This document shows positions 1 to 8,550 of a stretch of DNA of 64,000 bases, one piece after another. The notes below the pieces were generated by a model. It was not told the origin of the DNA and did not search any database. It worked only from the letters and a program-made list of their open reading frames with translations. Numbering within the stretch: the stretch's first letter is position 1; every line of letters starts with the position of its first letter. The position numbers were made by a program, and so were the translations under genes. Source of the DNA: a bacterium (GTDB lineage: Bacteria; Desulfobacterota; Deferrisomatia; Deferrisomatales; BM512); the NCBI GenBank assembly GCA_004322275.1, contig SCTA01000032.1, positions 50,667-114,666 of the forward strand. The letters are read 5' to 3'.

Positions 1-2
1 CC

Positions 3-2429
3 ACAACTACCGTAAAGGCCATTGCCGCAAAAAGCGGAATGGCCGATTCCTCGATTGCAAGCGAATATTTCGTAAGAGAATTGGGTAATCCTGAACCTCC
101 GCCAATCGTCAGCGGCCACTTCCCGGACCCAAACCTCGACGCATGCGTAATGAAAGCTACCCGCGGAGATACAAGCACTGAGGCTCTTGCAGGCTTGACG
201 GAGCTTTATTGCTCTGAAGTTGGGATAAATTCTCTCGACGGACTGGAGCAATTGTCCGGGCTTGGCGTATTGTCCATTTATTACGGTAAGTTAAATGACT
301 TGCACCCCCTTTCAAAAATTCCCTCTCTGCATAAACTGTTGATCATAGGTGGCGGCGAAATCACGGATCTTTCCCCCCTCGCGGGGCTGGAGAATCTGAA
401 GTTCCTCAGCATCTGGTATAACAAAATTGAAGACCTCTCGCCTTTGAGCGGGCTGACCTCTCTTGAATACCTGTGTCTTTGGGGCAACGATATAGTAGAT
501 ATTTCCGCGCTCTCAGGTATGAAGTTTCTTAAATGGCTTGAACTGCGCCAGAATAAGATAACTGATATCTCCACCGTCTCCGGATTGGACAATTTAATTA
601 GTCTTGGTATTGAAGAAAATCAGGTAAAGGACCTGTCTCCTGTATACGGGTTACAATTTTTATCCGAAATTGCCGCATCACACAACAAGGTTGAAGTTCT
701 ATCGCTACGCGAGTTGCCTTCCCTCATTACCATTTGGCTGGACAATAACAACATTAGCCGGGTCGAATCGCTTTCGGACTTTGTTACCCTTAAAAATCTC
801 TATCTCAGAAATAACCGGATCACCGATTTGCCTCCCTTGCACTTGTCCAGCTTGGGTGACGTGAAATTGAATGGCAACATGATTACGGACATCTCTCCTC
901 TGGCGGGCAATCAACTAACCAATCTTGAGTTGCGACAAAACAGGATTGTAGACATATCCCCACTTCAGAAAAGAGTAGGAGATGGGCTATATGGCACGGG
1001 ATACAAATATCTCGATTTGGGAGACAACCTTATAACCGACATATCCCCTTTAGCTTTGTGCCCCATCGAGAACCTTCTTCTCGGAGGGAACAGGATAGCC
1101 GACATCTCGCCCCTGGCTGGAAATACATCCTTGAAAGAACTGGGGCTTTCCTCAAACCCCATCACGGACATAACCCCGCTTTCGCGAACGCATCTTGAAA
1201 GGTTGTATCTCGAAAAAGCCAACATATCCGACATTGCCGCGCTTTCCGGGATAAAAGAGTTGGGTTACGTGGAACTGAGCAACAACGATATAAGTGATCT
1301 GTCCCCTCTTGCCGGTCTTCCTGCACTGTGGTTTATTGCTGCTAAAAATAACAGGATCACTGACCTCGGGCCGATATGGCAATTGCCGAAGCTCCGGATG
1401 CTCAATGTGTCGTACAACCAGATCGAAGCCCTTCCTTCCGGGCCCGGTCTGCCGGAGGCAGGGATTTTATGGCTCAGCCACAACAACATCTCGGACTTGG
1501 CCCCGCTGCAAGGACTTCCCCTTCTTCTCAAGGTAGACCTCTCCTACAATCGGGTCACGGACCTTTCACCGGCGTGCGGAATAGTCAGTCTTGGCGAAAT
1601 CAGGCTCTCAAATAACCTGATCTCCGATCTCACTCCCGTGAGCAGAATTCCAAAACTGAAAAACATTGACCTTGGCTACAACCCTATAATGAGCCTAGCT
1701 CCTCTTCAGGGGCTGCCTCTGGTGATGCTGAGTCTCGATGGCCTAAACCTTAGCTTGGAGCCGCTGGGCGAAATGCCCTTTCTGCTGGGGCTGAGCGCTG
1801 CTTACAACCGTATTTCGGATCTGTCTTCGCTTGCGAGGTTCAAGTATCTTGAATATCTAAGAATTAACGACAACCTCGTAACCGACCTGTCGCCGCTGGC
1901 GAATATGACCTCGATGGAAAGACTCTATCTGGGCAATAACCAGATAGCAGACATTACCCCGCTTGGCGGAATGTCCAGGCTTCAACTCCTCGAACTGAAT
2001 GGAAACCCGCTTACAAGCCTGTCGCCGCTCGCAGGTACGCCTAAGCCAATCCTGACGATAATCAAGCTGAAGTCATGCAGGGTCACCGATTTTTCCCTGC
2101 TCGCCGACATCGGCTACCTTCATGGATTACAAGTGCTGGACGCGAGCGACAACGGCATCACGGATTTGTCCTCGTTTTCAAATTTGACTTCTTTAACGTC
2201 CCTCACGCTGGAGAACAATCAGATATCAGACCTGTCGCCTCTTTCCGGGCTCCATAATCTGGGCAGTCTGTATCTTGCACACAACCTTATCGAAGACGTC
2301 GCGCCCTTGTCCAAAATTCGCCCGGATTATTTAAGTCTTGAATACAATTGCATTACCGATTTTTCGCCGGTTTCATTCGTCAGAAACCTCTTTACCGATC
2401 CGCAAAATGTAGACTGTGTCCAACAATAG
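3..2429 (+). CDS. Leucine-rich-repeat surface protein, 5'-truncated by the window
   Basis: The frame is open back to base 3, so the first ATG (base 39) is probably internal. The residues before and around it (TTVKAIAAKSGMADSSIAS) match the end of a chitobiase/hexosaminidase C-terminal-type beta module (CHB_HEX_C). The rest, about residues 50-790, is a run of roughly 22-residue leucine-rich repeats of the internalin/SDS22 type, with the recurring pattern N-x-I-x-D-I/L-S-P-L-x-G-L. This fold is a curved protein-binding solenoid, typically extracellular. The protein ends 22 residues after the last repeat with a C-terminal Cys and no visible membrane anchor or sorting tail. GC is lower than in most neighbours. 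The partner is unknown. The LRR call is certain; secretion is inferred because the signal peptide would lie outside the window. Confidence 0.9.
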   Translation, partial: TTTVKAIAAKSGMADSSIASEYFVRELGNPEPPPIVSGHFPDPNLDACVMKATRGDTSTEALAGLTELYCSEVGINSLDGLEQLSGLGVLSIYYGKLNDLHPLSKIPSLHKLLIIGGGEITDLSPLAGLENLKFLSIWYNKIEDLSPLSGLTSLEYLCLWGNDIVDISALSGMKFLKWLELRQNKITDISTVSGLDNLISLGIEENQVKDLSPVYGLQFLSEIAASHNKVEVLSLRELPSLITIWLDNNNISRVESLSDFVTLKNLYLRNNRITDLPPLHLSSLGDVKLNGNMITDISPLAGNQLTNLELRQNRIVDISPLQKRVGDGLYGTGYKYLDLGDNLITDISPLALCPIENLLLGGNRIADISPLAGNTSLKELGLSSNPITDITPLSRTHLERLYLEKANISDIAALSGIKELGYVELSNNDISDLSPLAGLPALWFIAAKNNRITDLGPIWQLPKLRMLNVSYNQIEALPSGPGLPEAGILWLSHNNISDLAPLQGLPLLLKVDLSYNRVTDLSPACGIVSLGEIRLSNNLISDLTPVSRIPKLKNIDLGYNPIMSLAPLQGLPLVMLSLDGLNLSLEPLGEMPFLLGLSAAYNRISDLSSLARFKYLEYLRINDNLVTDLSPLANMTSMERLYLGNNQIADITPLGGMSRLQLLELNGNPLTSLSPLAGTPKPILTIIKLKSCRVTDFSLLADIGYLHGLQVLDASDNGITDLSSFSNLTSLTSLTLENNQISDLSPLSGLHNLGSLYLAHNLIEDVAPLSKIRPDYLSLEYNCITDFSPVSFVRNLFTDPQNVDCVQQ

Positions 2430-2568
2430 CCAAATACCGGAATTCCGCACGGCCTAGCCGCGAGTTTATCCGTCAGCCTTTCTTGCGCCCTGCGTGGACG
2501 ACGGTAACCTTTTCCTGTGAGGTAATGTTTATTCAAATAAATCTCGCTTTGAGTAAGGGAGAAAAGCG

Positions 2569-2757
2569 ATGGCAAGAATACTCTGGGTGGACAAAGAGGT
2601 GTGCATAAGCTGCGGGGCCTGCATCGACGAGTGTCCCAGCGTCTTTAGGTTCGACGAGAACGACAAATCCGAGGTGTACAATCAGAACGGGGCGACGGAA
2701 AGTGAGATCGAGGCGGCCATCGACGTATGCCCGGTGCATTGCATTCACTGGAAGTAG
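2569..2757 (+). CDS. Small [4Fe-4S] ferredoxin
   Basis: This 62-residue soluble electron carrier is typical in size for single-cluster bacterial ferredoxins. Cys12, Cys15 and Cys18 (CISCGAC) plus Cys54-Pro form the expected ligand set for one [4Fe-4S] cluster. Cys22 and Cys58 are also present, as in two-cluster ancestors, and could form a disulfide. It is acidic apart from its ends. The ribosome site AGGGAG lies just upstream of the ATG. It stands alone, so its redox partner cannot be named from context. Confidence 0.9.
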   Translation: MARILWVDKEVCISCGACIDECPSVFRFDENDKSEVYNQNGATESEIEAAIDVCPVHCIHWK

Positions 2758-2830
2758 GGTCCGGCGCGTCCTTTCGCTCCCCGGCGTCGTCATGTCTTCG
2801 CCGTAGCGCCGCTACTGCCTCGCCCGATAT
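2758..2830. repeat. Partial copy of the ~120-bp palindromic repeat
   Basis: Begins with CCGGCGCGTCCTTTCGCTCC and contains the shared centre CGTAGCGCCGCTAC. It breaks off after CTGCCTCGCCC, so the right arm is missing. It matches the left half of the complete copy at 46116-46235 and lies directly after the ferredoxin stop codon. Confidence 0.7.
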
Positions 2831-2902
2831 TTTCGTTTGATTTCGGCTCGCCGGTGAATTAGTATCTACCTCGGGAATTAAACCGCGTTTTACTCATGTT
2901 GC

Positions 2903-2920
2903 CGCCCGCCGAAGCGGGCG
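2903..2920. promoter_or_regulatory. Hairpin in the ferredoxin/cold-shock intergenic region
   Basis: A perfect 7-bp stem CGCCCGC/GCGGGCG closes a CGAA loop. It may end ferredoxin transcription, although the T-run after it is weak, or it may lie in a long cold-shock leader. No promoter elements could be assigned with confidence. Confidence 0.35.
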
Positions 2921-3014
2921 TTTATGTAAGTAAGCCCGAAGTACAATGCGTCGTTTAAAACGGCGCAGGTAGTATGCAGGACTTACCCATGGCTTTTGCA
3001 AAAGGAGGTACGCC

Positions 3015-3212
3015 GTGGCTAAGGGAATAGTGAAATGGTTCAACGATCAGAAGGGTTTCGGATTTATCTCTCAGGAAGACGGGCCGGACGTTTTCGTCCA
3101 CTTCTCCGCAATCACGATGGATGGTTTCAAGACTCTCAGCGAGGGGCAGGCTGTGGAGTTTGACCTGGTGAACGGCCCCAAGGGCCTCCAGGCCTCGAAC
3201 GTCCGCAACTAA
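3015..3212 (+). CDS. Cold-shock domain protein (CspA family)
   Basis: This 65-residue single cold-shock domain is an OB-fold that binds single-stranded RNA and DNA and melts RNA structure. Both nucleic-acid motifs are visible: RNP1-like KGFGFI (residues 13-18) and RNP2-like VFVHF. The length is standard for CspA/CspD proteins. A strong site AAAGGAGG precedes the ATG, and a rho-independent terminator follows, so it is likely monocistronic. Whether it is cold-induced cannot be read from the sequence. Confidence 0.95.
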   Translation: MAKGIVKWFNDQKGFGFISQEDGPDVFVHFSAITMDGFKTLSEGQAVEFDLVNGPKGLQASNVRN

Positions 3213-3234
3213 AACCAAAATCCAAAAGCGAAAA

Positions 3235-3262
3235 ACGGGTTCCCGAGGGAGCCCGTTTTTTT
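3235..3262 (+). terminator. Rho-independent terminator of the cold-shock gene
   Basis: Stem ACGGGTTCCC/GGGAGCCCGT (one G-T pair) is followed by a run of seven T residues. Confidence 0.85.
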
Positions 3263-3332
3263 GTTTAGTCGGCTGTTGAAAAACTGTTGCGAGCCCCGCC
3301 TTCTCTCGACGTTTTTTAAACAGCCTCTTAGG

Positions 3333-3671
3333 TTAAAGTGCTGATACTCCCCGTTCGCCGCTCTTTATCTGTACCGCCTCGTCCACGGGGAGAACGAAGA
3401 TCATCCCGTCTCCCGACTTCCCGGTGTAACCGGCGACGGTTATGACCTCGATGGCCTTTTCGGCGAGAGAATCGTCCAGCACGAGCTCGATTTTAACCTT
3501 TTCAAAGAAGTTTATTTCAAACTCCTCGCCTCCGGCGTGCGCTATCTTCCGCTTGCCGTTGCAGTAGCCCCTCGTTTCGGTGACCGAAAAACATCTGAAC
3601 CCGGCCTCCCGCAGGGCGAAGACGGTGGCTTCGAGATTCGCGGGCCGTATCACAGCCTCAATCTTTTTCAT
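3333..3671 (-). CDS. PII-family nitrogen regulator with atypical T-loop
   Basis: This 112-residue PII signal protein (GlnB/GlnK superfamily) would be a trimeric sensor of 2-oxoglutarate, ATP/ADP and nitrogen status. The N-terminus MKKIEAVIRP and the C-terminal signature TGKSGDGMIFVLPVDEAV are canonical. The T-loop is not: the tyrosine uridylylated in enterobacterial GlnB is absent, and the aligned stretch is KIAHAGGEEF. GlnD-type modification at that site is therefore unlikely. I chose ATG 3671 over the upstream in-frame ATG because GGAGG lies 7 bases before it. A near-perfect sigma-54 promoter lies upstream. No ammonium transporter or glutamine synthetase is adjacent. Confidence 0.9.
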   Translation of the reverse strand: MKKIEAVIRPANLEATVFALREAGFRCFSVTETRGYCNGKRKIAHAGGEEFEINFFEKVKIELVLDDSLAEKAIEVITVAGYTGKSGDGMIFVLPVDEAVQIKSGERGVSAL

Positions 3672-3717
3672 CCTTTTTCCTCCGTCGCGAAGTTGGCAGC
3701 AATACCTGCTAATTGAC

Positions 3718-3735
3718 ACGCAACTTTGGTGCCAA
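3718..3735 (-). promoter_or_regulatory. Sigma-54 (RpoN) promoter of the PII gene
   Basis: On the minus strand the sequence is TTGGCACCAAAGTTGCGT. It carries the -24 GG and -12 GC dinucleotides separated by exactly 10 bases, close to the consensus TGGCACG-N4-TTGCW. The predicted start is near 3708, giving a leader of about 37 bases. No clear NtrC enhancer was found in 3736-3979. Confidence 0.75.
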
Positions 3736-3979
3736 AATATAAAAGCCAGTTATTACGTGATGTTGCGATTGCAGAGGGTGGTTTTTGATACAATTATGCA
3801 GCTTTGGAATTTAAAGTTCTGACAATTGTGTCAAAAATATTATTTCCATGCCTCTTACCGTTACGCCCTTTTAAAACTAGAATTTATTTGATGCGGCTCA
3901 CAGGTGGTTAAAAGCGCCGCGTTGGGGTAAAATGCATGAATTATTCTTTTGAGCATTATACTGCAAAAGGAGGGTTTCC

Positions 3980-4954
3980 ATGTCCGTCGATTACAAAACT
4001 CTGGGGCTTTTCAACACCCGCGAGATGTTCAAGAGGGCGATGGAGGGCAAATACGCCGTTCCCGCCTACAATTTCAACAACATGGAGCAGCTCCAGGCGA
4101 TTATCACCGCCTGCGCGCAGACCCAGAGCCCCGTCATCATCCAGGTCTCGAAAGGGGCGCGCAACTACGCCAACGAGATACTCCTTCGCCACATGGCGGC
4201 GGGAGCGGTCGAGATGGCGAAAGCGATGGGCAGCAGCATACCGGTCTGCCTTCACCTCGACCACGGCGACAGTTACGAGCTTTGCGTCTCCTGCATCGAG
4301 AGCGGCTTTTCCTCGGTGATGATCGACGGCTCCTCGCTCTCCTACGAAGACAACATAGCACTCACCAGAAAGGTCGTCGAGTACGCCCGCCCCCGCGACG
4401 TCACCGTCGAGGGCGAACTGGGGGTCCTAGCCGGGATCGAGGAGCACGTTTCCTCCGAGGAGAGCCACTACACCCACCCCGAGCAGGTTGAGGATTTTGT
4501 CGGGCGCACGAAGGTGGACAGCCTCGCCATCTCCATCGGCACCAGTCACGGCGCGTTCAAATTCAAGGTAAAGAGCCAGGCGGAGATTCCCCCGCTGCGC
4601 TTCGACATCCTCGAAGAGATCGAAAAGCGCCTCCCCGGTTTCCCCATTGTCCTCCACGGCGCGTCGAGCGTCATGCCCGAGTACGTAAAGATGATAAACG
4701 ATTTCGGCGGCGATCTCGCCGGGGCGCTCGGAGTGCCCGAAGAACAGCTTCGCCGCGCGGCCGCGAGCGCGGTCTGCAAGATAAACATCGACTCCGACGG
4801 CAGGCTCGCCATGACAGCCGTAATCCGCAAATACCTGAAAGAAAATCCCAGGGAGTTCGATCCGAGAAAGTACATCGGCGCGGCGAGGTCGGCCCTCGTC
4901 GAAGTCTTGAAGCATAAGAACATGAACGTACTGGGAAGCGCGAACCGCTACTAA
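3980..4954 (+). CDS. fba: Class II fructose-bisphosphate aldolase
   Basis: This 324-residue enzyme would reversibly cleave fructose 1,6-bisphosphate into glyceraldehyde 3-phosphate and dihydroxyacetone phosphate in glycolysis and gluconeogenesis. It is a zinc-dependent TIM barrel. The signature HLDHGD (about residues 92-97) carries the catalytic Asp and first zinc His. Glu-rich VEGELG, SIGTSHGAFK and VLHGASS give the remaining metal and phosphate-binding segments. The start has a good AAGGAGG site. A hairpin terminator follows, so the gene is probably alone. Other class II bisphosphate aldolases (tagatose type) share this fold; the length and motifs favour Fba. Confidence 0.92.
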   Translation: MSVDYKTLGLFNTREMFKRAMEGKYAVPAYNFNNMEQLQAIITACAQTQSPVIIQVSKGARNYANEILLRHMAAGAVEMAKAMGSSIPVCLHLDHGDSYELCVSCIESGFSSVMIDGSSLSYEDNIALTRKVVEYARPRDVTVEGELGVLAGIEEHVSSEESHYTHPEQVEDFVGRTKVDSLAISIGTSHGAFKFKVKSQAEIPPLRFDILEEIEKRLPGFPIVLHGASSVMPEYVKMINDFGGDLAGALGVPEEQLRRAAASAVCKINIDSDGRLAMTAVIRKYLKENPREFDPRKYIGAARSALVEVLKHKNMNVLGSANRY

Positions 4955-4986
4955 AAAGGCCCCGTCACCTTTATGCAAGCCCTGAA

Positions 4987-5014
4987 AACCGCCGGAAATA
5001 CCGGCGGTTTTTTT
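4987..5014 (+). terminator. Rho-independent terminator after aldolase
   Basis: Perfect stem AACCGCCGG/CCGGCGGTT with loop AAATA, then seven T residues. Confidence 0.88.
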
Positions 5015-5110
5015 GTGGCGAAAGTCCGCCTTGACAGCCCAAAAACTCTGATTAATTTTAAATTCCGAAGGGGGAAATCAAGCAGCCCTGACGGGCGAGG
5101 AGGATTGAAC

Positions 5111-5605
5111 ATGGCTATCGGAAAATTTCTCTCCCCTAAAAGCGTCACCCCCGTGCGTTCTCTCCGGAACGAGGTCGACCGGCTTTTCGACGACTTCATG
5201 CTCGGTTTCGACCCCTTCGGCAGGGGAATCATCGAGAGGCCTGCCGGCTGGGTCGCCGAGCTGTCGGAAAAGGGGATGATCATGCCCGCCGTGGACCTTA
5301 CCGAAACCGATACCGGCTTCATGGTTAAAGCCGAAATGCCGGGGATATCGAAGGACCATGTGACCATCTCCGTCCGGGAAGACTCCATAACCATAAGAGG
5401 CGAGCAGAAGGAAGAAAAAGAGAAGAAGGAGGAGCGCTACCACCTCAGGGAGACCTATCAGGGCTACTTCGAGCGCACCCTGCCCCTGCCCGGAACGGTG
5501 GACGCCTCAAAAGCGACCGCCAAAATGGAGGACGGCGTCCTTGTCGTCATGCTTCCGAAAAAGCCGGAAGCGATATCGAAGGGCGTCGAGCTGAAGGTCA
5601 ACTGA
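5111..5605 (+). CDS. Hsp20 small heat-shock protein
   Basis: This 164-residue alpha-crystallin-domain holdase would bind unfolding proteins as large oligomers in the cytoplasm. The core spans about residues 55-155 (PAVDLTETDTGFMVKAEMPG onward), with the strand segment ITIRGEQ and the C-terminal A-x-x-x-DGVL motif. A long Glu/Lys-rich stretch lies between strands. I start it at ATG 5111 rather than at the upstream in-frame ATG (4973), because GAGGAGG lies just before it and the family N-terminus fits. A TTGACA-like box at 5031-5036 could belong to its promoter. Terminators flank it on both sides, so it is monocistronic. Confidence 0.92.
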   Translation: MAIGKFLSPKSVTPVRSLRNEVDRLFDDFMLGFDPFGRGIIERPAGWVAELSEKGMIMPAVDLTETDTGFMVKAEMPGISKDHVTISVREDSITIRGEQKEEKEKKEERYHLRETYQGYFERTLPLPGTVDASKATAKMEDGVLVVMLPKKPEAISKGVELKVN

Positions 5606-5622
5606 GCGACCCTTTTTCCGCA

Positions 5623-5655
5623 AAAAACCCGCGTCGCAAGCGCGGGTTTTTTTGT
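5623..5655 (+). terminator. Rho-independent terminator after hsp20
   Basis: Stem AACCCGCG/CGCGGGTT around a TCGCAAG loop, followed by a T-run. Confidence 0.85.
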
Positions 5656-5782
5656 TTCTCCGTTCTTCTGAAAAAAACCCGCTTCGCCTTGACATTTGGG
5701 CCACCGGTACTAGTTATTAGCGATGGGGGGGCTACCCTTTCATTCTCTTCGGACAATGGGCGACGCGAGGGAGTATGCCGAG

Positions 5783-7561
5783 ATGAATTCTCTTTACGAT
5801 CCTGAAGTTGTAAGCGCAATTGAGGCTTGGGAGACTCCGGTTGGAGCTAAAAATGCCTCCAGGGCTCCCGCTACCCACGCCTGTCCGGGCGACTGGCGGG
5901 ACAACTGGATTTATTTCATCCTCGTAGACCGCTTCGACAATCCTTCCTCTCCGCCCCGCTTCTTCGAGCCCTGCGAAAAATACCAGGGCGGTAATTTCGC
6001 GGGGATTGAAAAGCGCCTCGACTACATCAAGAAGCTCGGAGCGGGAGCGATCTGGCTTTCGCCGGTCACTGCCAACCCCCCGTGGTTCGACAAGTTCTGG
6101 GGAGGCTACGCAGCTTACGATTTTCTCCACATAGAACCGCGCTTTTGCTCAGACCCGGAAGCGGCGGCGAAAAATCCCGCAATCGCCGACAGGGAATTCC
6201 GCGCTCTGGTGGACGCCGCCCATGCGAAGGGCATGAGCGTCATCCTCGACATCGTCCTCAACCACGCGGGAAACCTCTTTAGCTACGAGGGAATGGGAGA
6301 CGAGGCCCCCTTCAACAAGGCGGGGCAGTACTCCATAAGGTGGAAGGACGGCCAGGGAGTGGCGCAAAAGGAGTGGGAAGAGATAGAAAAGCTTCAGAAC
6401 CTCACTCCCGACGAGGGCATCTGGCCCGAAGAGCTCCAGTGCAACTGCTTTTTCCGCAGACGCGGCAAAGTCGACGAGAGCGGAGCGATAACGGAAGGCG
6501 ATTTCGGCAGCCTGAAGGAGTTCGACACCGGGTACGTCGAAGGAGGCACTCAGGAGTACCGCCTGCGAAACGCACTCATCCGTATTTACCAGTATTTCAT
6601 CGCCAAATTCGACATCGACGGCTACCGGATCGACACCCTCCAGTACGTCGAGGAGGATTTCGCCCGCACCTTCGGCAACGCCATGCGCGAATACGCCCTT
6701 TCTATAGGGAAGACCAACTTCTTCACCTTCGGCGAGGTCTGGCAGGACGACGACGAGGCGAAGATCGCCAGGTTCGTCGGAAGGGATACGACAAAGGGGG
6801 ACGATATTATCGGCGTGGACGCCGCGATAGACTTCCCCATGCGCAGGCGGCTGTGGGACGTGTGCAAGGGGTTCGCCCCCCCGGCGCAGCTTGCGGCGCA
6901 TTTCGACAACCGCAGGGAGACCCTCAAGAAGATAGTAAGCTCCCACGGCGAGGCGGGAGGCCACTACGTGACCTTCCTCGACAACCACGACCTGAACGAG
7001 CGCTTCCACAATCCCGGCTGGGAGGGGCAGACAAAGGTGGCGCTCACCTGCCTGATGACGATGCAGGGCATTCCCTGTATCTACTACGGCACAGAAAACG
7101 GCCTATCCGGCCGCGGAGACACCCGCGAATACGTCAGGGAGGCGTTCTGGGGCACTGAGGGGGCGTTCCAGGAGGGCCATGAGCTGTACAAGCAGATAAA
7201 GGAACTCACGAAGATGCGGAAACTCTACCCGGCGCTCCGCTACGGCCGCCAGTATTTCCGCAAAGTGAGCGGCAACGGGATCGATTTCGGCTACTCTCCC
7301 TATAAAGGCGGGGTAATAGCCTTCTCGCGGATATTGAACGGCCGCGAAATCCTCGTTGTGGCCAACACCTGCTGCGAAACCGCCGAACCGGCAAGCGTTC
7401 ACGTCGTGGTTGACAGAAATCTCCATCCCTTCGGCAGAAGCTGGCAGTGCCTCTTTTCAAGCGAGGGGTCGAGGCCGGGGCCGAAAATGACGGTGCAAAG
7501 GGGAGATTTTCACACCGTGGAGGTGAGTCTCGCACCGATGGAGGCGCAGATACTAGCCTGA
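5783..7561 (+). CDS. GH13 alpha-amylase-family glycosidase
   Basis: An intracellular-looking alpha-glucan hydrolase or transferase of 592 residues with no signal peptide. All four GH13 signature regions are present. Counting from this start they are DIVLNH (about 156), GYRIDTL with nucleophile Asp at about 284, FGEVW with acid/base Glu at about 318, and FLDNHD with stabilising Asp at about 400. The frame is open to ATG 5723. I favour ATG 5783 because GAGGGAG lies 8 bases upstream, while the earlier ATGs have no ribosome site. A C-terminal beta domain (about 500-590) completes the usual three-domain layout. A TTGACA box at 5689-5694 may be its -35. Substrate cannot be assigned; glycogen or maltodextrin is a guess. 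Confidence 0.88.
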   Translation: MNSLYDPEVVSAIEAWETPVGAKNASRAPATHACPGDWRDNWIYFILVDRFDNPSSPPRFFEPCEKYQGGNFAGIEKRLDYIKKLGAGAIWLSPVTANPPWFDKFWGGYAAYDFLHIEPRFCSDPEAAAKNPAIADREFRALVDAAHAKGMSVILDIVLNHAGNLFSYEGMGDEAPFNKAGQYSIRWKDGQGVAQKEWEEIEKLQNLTPDEGIWPEELQCNCFFRRRGKVDESGAITEGDFGSLKEFDTGYVEGGTQEYRLRNALIRIYQYFIAKFDIDGYRIDTLQYVEEDFARTFGNAMREYALSIGKTNFFTFGEVWQDDDEAKIARFVGRDTTKGDDIIGVDAAIDFPMRRRLWDVCKGFAPPAQLAAHFDNRRETLKKIVSSHGEAGGHYVTFLDNHDLNERFHNPGWEGQTKVALTCLMTMQGIPCIYYGTENGLSGRGDTREYVREAFWGTEGAFQEGHELYKQIKELTKMRKLYPALRYGRQYFRKVSGNGIDFGYSPYKGGVIAFSRILNGREILVVANTCCETAEPASVHVVVDRNLHPFGRSWQCLFSSEGSRPGPKMTVQRGDFHTVEVSLAPMEAQILA

Positions 7562-7639
7562 ACGGGCTGTTTGCGCTTCGGATAACCTTATCGGAATTGA
7601 AGGGTTTTAAACTTATGAGCGGCAGGGTGGAGGAGAGCC

Positions 7640-8452
7640 ATGAAAACGTCTGCCCTTGCTCACGTTGCGCTTTTTGCTCTTGCCTGCGTGCTTTTGGCGT
7701 CGCCCCGAATCGCCTTTGCAGGCGAGGTAATGGATTTGAGGGGTAAGGTCGTCGATAATTCCGGCGCGCCTGTTCCTGGAGCGCAGGTAAGCATCGGCGA
7801 TTCGCTGACGCAAGCCGACGAGAACGGCGGTTTTGTCTTCCGCGATTTACAAAAAAACCGCCCCATAGCGATAAAGGTGTCCTGCCTCAGCAAGGACGGA
7901 AACCGCGCAGAGTGCAGGGAGGTGAGAACCTTCACGACTTTTTACGCCCTCTCCGCCTCCGCCGGAAACCTGATGGCGGTAAAGGTGGTCGGGACCAAAT
8001 CGAATGAGCCCGTCGTGCTGGCCCTGAACGAAAACAGCCAGGAATCGCTGGATGGCTACTGCATGTCCTGCCACAACTGGGACCCTTGCTTTGAAGGTCT
8101 GTCTCTGGAACAGCTTCAGGCAAACAACAGACCGACTCCCTATCTCTTCCCGAATTCCGAAGAGATGCAAAAATTCATCGACCGGGTAAGCAGCGAAGGC
8201 GTTGACGTCGATTCCTACGGCACCTGCCTCTACCAGACTATCCATCCCCTCGGAGCCGATATGAAAAAAGCCGAATTGGGGGTCGATGCGCATCCGGGGA
8301 CGAGTTTCAAGTTCCCCGAGGGGCTGGTTTTGTGCCAGGACCGCTATCTCCAGTGCGTGACCTGCCATACAAACCATCTCGCAACGCTAAACGGCTCTTT
8401 CCTTCGCCTTCCGCTCGAAGACAACGCGCTCTGCGACCAGTGCCACCTTTAA
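7640..8452 (+). CDS. Periplasmic trihaem c-type cytochrome with regulatory-like beta domain
   Basis: A 270-residue exported protein. Residues 1-27 form a Sec signal peptide ending SPRIAFAG. Residues about 30-110 resemble a carboxypeptidase regulatory-like Ig-type module (GKVVDNSGAPVPGAQVSI). The C-terminal half carries three haem-binding CxxCH motifs: CMSCH, CVTCH and CDQCH, the last just before the stop. It would carry electrons in the periplasm or at the outer membrane. The ribosome site GGAGGAG is strong. There is no electron-transfer operon around it and a large repeat element follows. The specific redox partner is unknown. Confidence 0.8.
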   Translation: MKTSALAHVALFALACVLLASPRIAFAGEVMDLRGKVVDNSGAPVPGAQVSIGDSLTQADENGGFVFRDLQKNRPIAIKVSCLSKDGNRAECREVRTFTTFYALSASAGNLMAVKVVGTKSNEPVVLALNENSQESLDGYCMSCHNWDPCFEGLSLEQLQANNRPTPYLFPNSEEMQKFIDRVSSEGVDVDSYGTCLYQTIHPLGADMKKAELGVDAHPGTSFKFPEGLVLCQDRYLQCVTCHTNHLATLNGSFLRLPLEDNALCDQCHL

Positions 8453-8550
8453 ACTCCCGGCTGGCTGCTGCCCGCGCCGGAATGTTGTGAATACGGGGGA
8501 TTTTTTGAGGAGAGGGTGATAAAACCCTAAAATAAGTAGATAGTTAAACG

